Shown here piece by piece: positions 58,484-64,000 of a stretch of 64,000 nucleotides of DNA. The translations under genes were made by a program, and so were the position numbers. The DNA is from Grammothele lineata (Eukaryota; Basidiomycota; Agaricomycetes; Polyporales; Polyporaceae). The DNA is taken from the NCBI GenBank assembly GCA_002150815.3, contig NDFF03000317.1:372001-436000 (forward strand). Direction: 5' to 3'. The stretch's first letter is position 1, and each line of letters starts with the position of its first letter. The notes under the pieces were generated by a model. It saw only the letters and a list, made by a program, of their open reading frames with translations. It was not told the DNA's origin and made no database searches.

Positions 58484-58928
58484 CTAAACCTTGAAGCCAT
58501 ACCCGCGCATGCACGCAATATGCCGCTGTACGAGCTCCTTGCACTTCTCGTCCGCATCCGCGCCCTCCGTTTTCAAGAAGCAGTCGTCTCGCGCTGCCTT
58601 CGTCTCTGGGCACGCGCAGCACCTGTCAACTTCCCGTCAGCTTCACGTTCCGTTCTCCCAATATCGACTCTCGTACCACCCATCTGCGCGAAAGGAGGCG
58701 GAAGGGCGAGAGAGGAGTCGTGGAAGTGGAGGTAGGGACAAAGACTCACGGCTTCAGCCCCTGGGGATTGAGCGGGTTCTGCTTCGGGTCCGTCGGGTCG
58801 AATGGCTTTCCCTGCGCCTCGGGCGCGGCACCTCCCCACCATGAACGAATCTACATATACCATTCAACGATGAGCGCGCGCTCTCCTCTACGTTTCCGTA
58901 AGAATGCGAAACTCACCGATGCGAACAT
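58484..58928 (-). CDS. COX17: COX17 copper chaperone, intact copy 3
   Basis: Delivers Cu(I) to Sco1 and Cox11 for assembly of cytochrome c oxidase, in the cytosol and mitochondrial intermembrane space. Three exons: 58928-58917, 58850-58750 and 58622-58484, 252 nt (83 residues), with GT-AG introns. The N-terminus is MFASIRSWWGGAAPEAQGKP, then NPLNPQGLKP. The chaperone core is CCACPETKAARDDCFLKTEG followed by ADADEKCKELVQRHIACMRG and YGFKV. All six conserved cysteines (CC-x-C and the twin CX9C) are present. Exon 1 encodes only four residues. It is the only one of three copies without disabling changes, so it is likely the functional gene. Confidence 0.93.
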
Positions 58929-59075
58929 GTTGGCTGGTGCGAGCTCCTTACTTCGACTTGGGAAGGATTGAAGAGGGTTGGTTCGAAGGTAACGGGAGAC
59001 TCAGCTGAACGCAGGCTGAACTTCAAGACTCCGGAAAGATGGACGGGCGAGGGCGAACGAGTGACAAAGCGGTGA

Positions 59076-60323
59076 GTAAGACAGTGGACGTCGACGCCGA
59101 GGCTCGACCCCCGCTGCCGCCATGGCGCTCCTCGCCCGCCCGGTCGGGCCGCCCCGGAATTGCGTCATGTTGAAGTGCACACATCGCGATCTACTCATTC
59201 GCGCGACTCGCGTTCCCTTCGGTTCCAACCTCGCCACTTCTCATCTTGGCGTTAAAACGGCACACAACACACGCGCAAAAACAGAAAAGAAGAAAGACAA
59301 TCGTGATTGGGAAACTCGTCATAACCGGATCCTCGTAAAGACATGATGATAGCGAACGGCACGACCGTCGCCGCGCCTCCACCGTAGGTGTAATGGGATG
59401 GGTGGATGGGTGGGTGTGTGCTGATGGGCAAGGCCTAAGAGGATGTGTCTGGAACCCGGACGAGTAGTAGGCGAATGGACAGAAACCAACGACTAGTGAC
59501 CATGTGCGACCAAGGGGTAGATCCAGAAACTCCAGTACTCCAGTACTTGTATCCAATGGGGGAGAAACCTGCGAGGCGGCGCGCGGACGCCGAGTCCATG
59601 AAGAAACGAGGAAGAGTCGAGTCGTAAAAATGGTGTGAAGAGGTGGAAGAGGTGAAAGGGGGAGAGGCAAGGAATCAAGGAAACAAAGGGAACAAACAAC
59701 ACGCTACAAATTCAATACATGTACACATCGAAGCCTGGCGCCCGACAGTAGAGGTTGTGGTCGTGGTCGTAATTGTAGTGGCGAGACCCGTGAAAACCGA
59801 AAACCAAAATCCGTGGATGGAACAGAGAACCCGAAGATACCATGGGATGTGTGCAGGGCCTGAATCGTACACGTGTAGGTAGTAGGAGAGGCGAGAAAAT
59901 GAGGAGACGCGTATTCAAAGTTGTCTCGTCTCGTCTCGTCTCATCATGAAGGAAAACGCGTAGTGCGTAACCGGCGAAGGACGAAAAATGAAGGAGGAAC
60001 GTGCGACGTGTGTATGGGAGAGAGGCTACCGCAATAAGATAAAACCAGCCTATATGCAGGGGTCTACCGCACGAGGCGGGGTGGCGGCGGCAGCGGGCCT
60101 CGGGACGAATGGGAATGGGGAGAATTACGCGTGCAGGCGAGAGCGTCCGCAGGGAGGGGAGTAGGTTGCTTTTGACGGTCGACGGTCGACGGTCGGGTTC
60201 TAGTGGGGAAGATTGGAGGGTCTAAGGGAGTCTAGGGATCTAGGAAGTCCGTGGAGGGGAAGCGAATGCAGGAACGGCAGAGGAGAATACCATAGAATGG
60301 GAGAACGACACCTGACGCCCAGC
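59076..60323. other. Intergenic, 1.25 kb, right of the duplication
   Basis: Similarity to the duplicated units stops at about 59075. The stretch contains short tandem repeats: GGGTGGATGGGTGGGTG near 59400-59420, GTCTCGTCTCGTCTCGTCTC near 59922-59943, and GACGGTC repeats near 60174-60195. No coding signal is seen. Confidence 0.5.
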
Positions 60324-63004
60324 TCAATGAGCCACACCAAGCGTCGGCGACCGCTCCAGCGCGCCAAACGTCGACATCGACATCGTCGGCGTCGCCGCGC
60401 CGCTGCTCCCGCTCGTGCTCGTGCTCATGCTCATGCCAACGACGTCGTCGAAGCTCGCCGAGCGCGTCGGGGTCTGCCCCGGGGAGAGGAAGAGACTCGA
60501 GCTCGAGCCCGAGGGGCTGGGGCTGAAGCTCGTGGGCCGCCCGGAGCCGGAGAGGAACTCCTCGACGCTCGACGCGGAGCGTGAGCGCTGGATGCCGTCC
60601 TCGGATGCTGGGTCGCCGGGGGCGCCGGTGTAGTAGCAGTACCTGTTCGGGAGCGCTGTCAGCATGAAGTCCTCCCTTGCTAGTAACAAGGAAATGGAAA
60701 CGTGAAAGGAGGAAAGAGGGACACGCACATATTCACGAACGAGCTATAATCCGCCGAGCCCCTGGGACTCCTCGCCCCTCCTACCCCAAACCCAAACGCC
60801 GCCACCTCTTCCGTGGGGCTCGACTCCTCCGAGTTCGACGCGGACGAGGACGTCGCGCTCGGCGTGCTCTCCTCGCTCCCCGCCATCCCTGCCACCCCGC
60901 TCTCGACGATCCACAGCCCGTGCGGCTGCTGCCGCTCCTCGCCAAACCGCGTGGGCGACGTCGGCGGCGTCATACGCACCGCGCTCCCCCTGCTCTCCAT
61001 CCCACCATCAAAGTACCCCCTCTGGTGGTTCCTTCCCCTCTCCCCGCCCGCCCCGCCCATCCCACCCATCCCTCCCGCAGCCGCGCCAGAACCGGAGCCA
61101 GAACCGGAATTGCGCCTCCGGCTACCCATAGCAGACATCCCCACCGGGGTATCCTCCAGCGCCTCAAGCCCAACGAACGCCCCCGGGGAGGGGCGCGCGA
61201 GCGGACTGTCCGGGTGCGCGAACCGGGGAGAGCCCCGCGCGAGCGCCTGCATGCGCGCTTGGTGTCCCGCAGAGGTGGTGGTGGTGTCGTCGAACGAACT
61301 CGCCTTGGGACGGGTCCCGGGAGGGATCGCCAAGCTCAGCGCGCTCGGGTACGTCGACATCCTCGCGTGGCTCGGACGCGTCGGGGTACTGGTGCTGCTG
61401 AGTGCGCCGAGGGAGGGCGAGACGGGGCGCGGCCACGGGTTCTTGAGGGACGCTGCGAAGTCGTACCGCGCGGAGAGGGACGTGGACGCCCCGAGGGTGA
61501 ACGGCGCTGCTTGCTTGCGGCCGGTGCTTTGCGACGACATGAACTCCCCGACGGTCTGCGCGTCCGTGCCCTTCGCGACGTTCTCGAGCTTGCTCTTCAG
61601 GCCGGCGAGCGGGGAGTGAGACTGGGACTGAGACTCCGCGAGAGGCGCAGGGCGAGGCCGGGATACCCTGGCGAACGCGAGCTCGTAGTTGCACCCTCCG
61701 TTGTTATCCCAAATCTCCCGCCCCGCGACGTTATACCTCAGGGCGAACACCATCCTACGCTCCTCGATCCTTGCGAGCATGTCGTTCAGCCGGATAGTGA
61801 ACGAGAACCGGTCGAACACGCCGCCAGGTAGGGAATCGAGGTACTTGGCCGTGACCTCGCTCGTCGTCTGCCACCCGTCGACCGTAAAGCGGACCGCGAC
61901 CCACTTCTCGAACGCGATATTCCTTACGCGCACCCGTCCGTTGAGGCTGACGCCGTCCGCTGCCAAGTTGACCTCTTCCAGCGCGACGTCCGCGTCTGCC
62001 CTGGGGGCGCTAGGCATGTTCGTCACGCGCATCGTGAGCTCCTTGTCCTCCGCTGCAGCGGCGGCAGCGTCCTGCTTCTTCGCTCCATAAATCGCGCTCG
62101 GGAAGTCGCTCTCCGTCCCGCTCGTGTCCGTCGGCGAGCCCTCGCGCGAGATCGCCAGGGGCTTCTGCTCGGCGAGGAAGAGCTTCACGCGCTCGAGCTG
62201 CGCGTCGAAGTGGACCGACTTGGGGGTAGGGGTCGCCGGCGCGCTCTTGGATGGCGTGCGCCCGATCACGACCGAGAGGTCGCCGCGGACAGCGGGCCTG
62301 CGCGACTTGAGGGACGACTTGAGCGGTTCCCCAGACTTCTTGCGCGCGGTGTTCGCCGCGCCCCAACTCGGAGCCGAGAAGACGCGAGGGGTCTCCGTCC
62401 GCTGGGCGGCAAGTAACGACGTAGACGGCTCGGGGGCGGAGAGACGGAGCGCCTCGAGGTTGAGCTGCATATTCCTCCTCGAACCAGGGCCGAGGCTGGA
62501 CGCGCGGGGGGTATCGTTGCCGAAAGGCTCGTCCGCAGACGCTGGGAACGCCACGGCGCTCTCGGCGGCCTGGGCCTTGGCGTGGAGGACGGCGGGGGGG
62601 GGCGTGGAGTCGGCGGGGGAACGGAAGGGCTGCATCTTGGGTGTGCGGACGCGCTTCGTACGGGGGTTCATCTTCACGTACGACTCCTCCGAGCCGCTCG
62701 ACGAGCTAGACGCGCCTTCGGGATCAGGCGAGCCGCTGTTGAGCCGCGGGGGCGTGGGCGGGTGGACAACCAAGACGGTGGGAGGCGACATAGCTGTCGA
62801 CTCCGCCGAGACTACTCGCTGGATCGTGGCAGGAGGCGACGATGGCGCGCTCGAGCTCGCGGAGCCGGTAGCCATGATGACCGAACGGGAGCAAGAGGGC
62901 CTGCGCGGTATCCGGGGGAGGGGGGCTCCCGCAAGGTTGGAGTGCCGCGAGTATGAGTACTCCATTTCGGTGGAGTAGGTTTCGAGGTTTGTGACCGTGC
63001 TCAT
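60324..63004 (-). CDS. CBM21 glycogen-targeting subunit of protein phosphatase 1
   Basis: Regulatory subunit that brings PP1 to glycogen (PPP1R3/Gac1 type), promoting glycogen synthase activation. Two exons on the minus strand, 63004-60729 and 60675-60324, 2628 nt (875 residues). A long disordered Ser/Pro region leads to the PP1-docking RVxF motif in TPKSVHFDAQLERVKLF (KSVHF, about residues 262-266). The CBM21 domain follows at about 341-443: VALEEVNLAADGVSLNGRVR, VRNIAFEKWVAVRFTVDGW, FDRFSFTIRLN, and the sugar-binding end REIWDNNGGCNYELAF. The rest is Ser/Gly/Pro-rich, with ALPNRYCYYTG in exon 2. The start at 63004 follows a likely leader acceptor (CCCCACAG) at 63027-63020. A long plus-strand frame opposite it (60677-61831) is a shadow. 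Confidence 0.9.
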
Positions 63005-64000
63005 TGGGATCAAATTCTGTGGGGTCTAAGGGGAGGTATGAGCGGCTGACACGGAGGCTAACTGGCAGGGGGACGCCAACTGACCTACTGTGTGGCGTCG
63101 TATAGTTTGCCGCTGAAGGATCGCTGGGCCGGCGGTTTGAAGGCGTGAAGAGGAAATGGGGAGGGGGAGAGAAAAAGATAATTATAGGAGAAAGAGTATC
63201 GCAGAACGCGAGCAAATGGCGCCGGAGAGCTGGGGAGGATTTGGCGGTGGAGACGACTAAGACCTGACTAGAGCAGACCCCGTGAAATGTCAGCCACATT
63301 TTGCGTGGTGGCGGGAGAGAAGAAAATATGGGGAGGTGGAGCTCACCAGAAACCGTCTAAGGTGCTTCCGCACTGCCTGAGCTGGGCTGAGAGTGCGAGA
63401 CGGAGGATCCTGATTCGGAGCGAACCGTAAGTCGGTTGAAAGCGCTGCCAGACGGCGGAACTCACCTCTAGAGACGACACGCGCGGGGGCGTGGGCGGTG
63501 ACCTCTGTGGACACGACGACCTGCAAGGGGGCGGGGACGTGGGTGTCGAGTGGGAAGAGATGGAGGGCCAAATAAACGCGAGCGGGCGGTTGGTTGGGCG
63601 CGCACGTGGGCCAATGTGGCGCCCGTCCCGACGCGGGCGGGCGATGCGAATTTGGTCCTCCATTGCCATCAATTGGAGACAGTCGCGGTCCAGATCGTCC
63701 CCACAGATTCCTCCTGCCCCTCCGGTCCTGGTGGCGCTCGCTTCTCGGAGCCTTCTTGGCCAGGATTCCTGCAACTCCCGCTCCCTTCCTCGTCTTCCTG
63801 AGTCTCGTCCGTCGCGCCTGCGTTCTCGCCGCAGAAAGCCAGCTTCGCACGTCGTCCGACGGGCTTCGGAGGCGTGCTCCGCTGAATACGAATTCGAAGC
63901 GTCGTTATCTGCCGACGTCCCCAACGCGTCCCACACCAATTTTCCTCTCTCCTTATCGCACAGCTCTCTCCGGCGGCAAGCCGGCAAACACATCGTTCGA
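63005..64000 (-). other. Spliced 5' leader and promoter of the CBM21 gene
   Basis: On the minus strand good donors (TTTCTGGTGAGCTCC near 63340 and AGAGGTGAGTTCC near 63468) and the acceptor just before the start suggest one or more leader introns. Open frames at 63290-63993 (minus) overlap in two phases, are basic and of low complexity, and carry no domain. The beginning of another gene beyond the right edge cannot be excluded. Confidence 0.45.

Larger units (their letters stand above)
38495..59075. repeat. Decayed tandem segmental duplication (Y-NLR-CC-TM-COX17-W units)
   Basis: Blocks recur in the same order and orientation. COX17: 38737-39148, 47343-47782, 58484-58928. Spacer W: about 39200-39460, 47840-48080, 52440-52535, with its first part also at 59000-59075. 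Spacer Y: about 39830-40250, 48640-48960, 52981-53360. NLR: 41430-44430 and 53360-56590. Coiled-coil region: 44430-45900 and 56380-57256. Membrane-protein block: about 46090-47010 and 57245-58185. The leftmost unit keeps only COX17, W and Y. The middle one lost its NLR after Y at about 49 kb. Similarity ends abruptly at about 38495 and 59075, which I take as the outer breakpoints. Divergence is moderate and the copies differ by indels. Confidence 0.85.

Noticed and set aside
38737..58928. Searched for dispersed direct repeats as a CRISPR-like or integron-like array
   Set aside because: The repeats are long gene-sized segments of a eukaryotic duplication, not short regular arrays.
60677..61831. 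384-codon open frame on the plus strand
   Set aside because: It lies antisense to the CBM21 gene, whose CBM21/RVxF motifs are clear. High GC content opens the opposite strand, and the product is Arg/Pro/Ala-rich without motifs.
62124..62978. 284-codon plus-strand open frame
   Set aside because: Antisense shadow of the same CBM21 exon; no domain and no splice partner.
1..64000. tRNA and rRNA genes
   Set aside because: No stretch with a convincing T-loop/B-box together with a cloverleaf, and no rRNA-like conserved sequence, was seen by eye; a covariance search was not possible.

Overview
The window is nuclear DNA of a basidiomycete fungus, most likely an Agaricomycete. This is inferred from intron-dense genes with short GT-AG introns (many 48-60 nt), several FunK1-type protein kinases, cerato-platanins, DUF6699-type proteins, an NLR pair whose N-terminal domain resembles MLKL, and a high-GC coding style. 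There are no operons, bacterial signals or recognisable tRNA or rRNA genes. Gene models below were assembled by hand from reading frames and splice motifs; where I give a protein length, the exon lengths sum to a multiple of three.

Layout, 1-28 kb: a partial cerato-platanin at the left edge; two DUF6699-like genes (1.3-2.3 kb minus, 3.8-5.5 kb plus); a FunK1 kinase (7.0-9.6 kb plus); a 19-exon OPT oligopeptide transporter (10.0-13.4 kb minus); a 3 kb stretch without a convincing gene; a CCDC124/Lso2 homologue (16.4-17.5 kb); a calcipressin (18.2-19.0 kb); the ALG2 mannosyltransferase (20.2-21.9 kb); a conserved-looking gene of unknown function (22.4-23.5 kb); a second cerato-platanin (24.0-24.4 kb minus); a complete hAT-type element with 17-bp inverted repeats and an 8-bp target duplication (25.3-27.15 kb); and a third cerato-platanin (27.6-28.1 kb).

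Layout, 28-38 kb: three more FunK1 kinases. The first two are divergent and the last two convergent. All four FunK1 genes in the window share the same exon plan with a 22-23 codon first exon. Two have HRD and two have HGD in the catalytic loop.

Layout, 38.5-59.1 kb: a decayed tandem segmental duplication. The inferred ancestral order is spacer Y, NLR (MLKL-like helical bundle plus NACHT), a leucine-rich coiled-coil repeat exon, a membrane-protein gene, the copper chaperone COX17, and spacer W. Two NLR copies remain open. Of three COX17 copies only the rightmost is intact. A coiled-coil minisatellite downstream of NLR-2 is open in several frames at once.

Layout, 59.1-64 kb: ordinary sequence resumes, with a gene for a glycogen-targeting subunit of protein phosphatase 1 (RVxF motif plus CBM21 domain) on the minus strand and its probable spliced leader at the right edge.

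How the genes relate: ALG2, COX17, CCDC124, calcipressin and the CBM21 protein are housekeeping or signalling genes. The cerato-platanins are secreted wall-associated proteins. The FunK1, NLR and DUF6699 genes belong to lineage-expanded families. The duplicated NLR/COX17 block is the most unusual part of the window.
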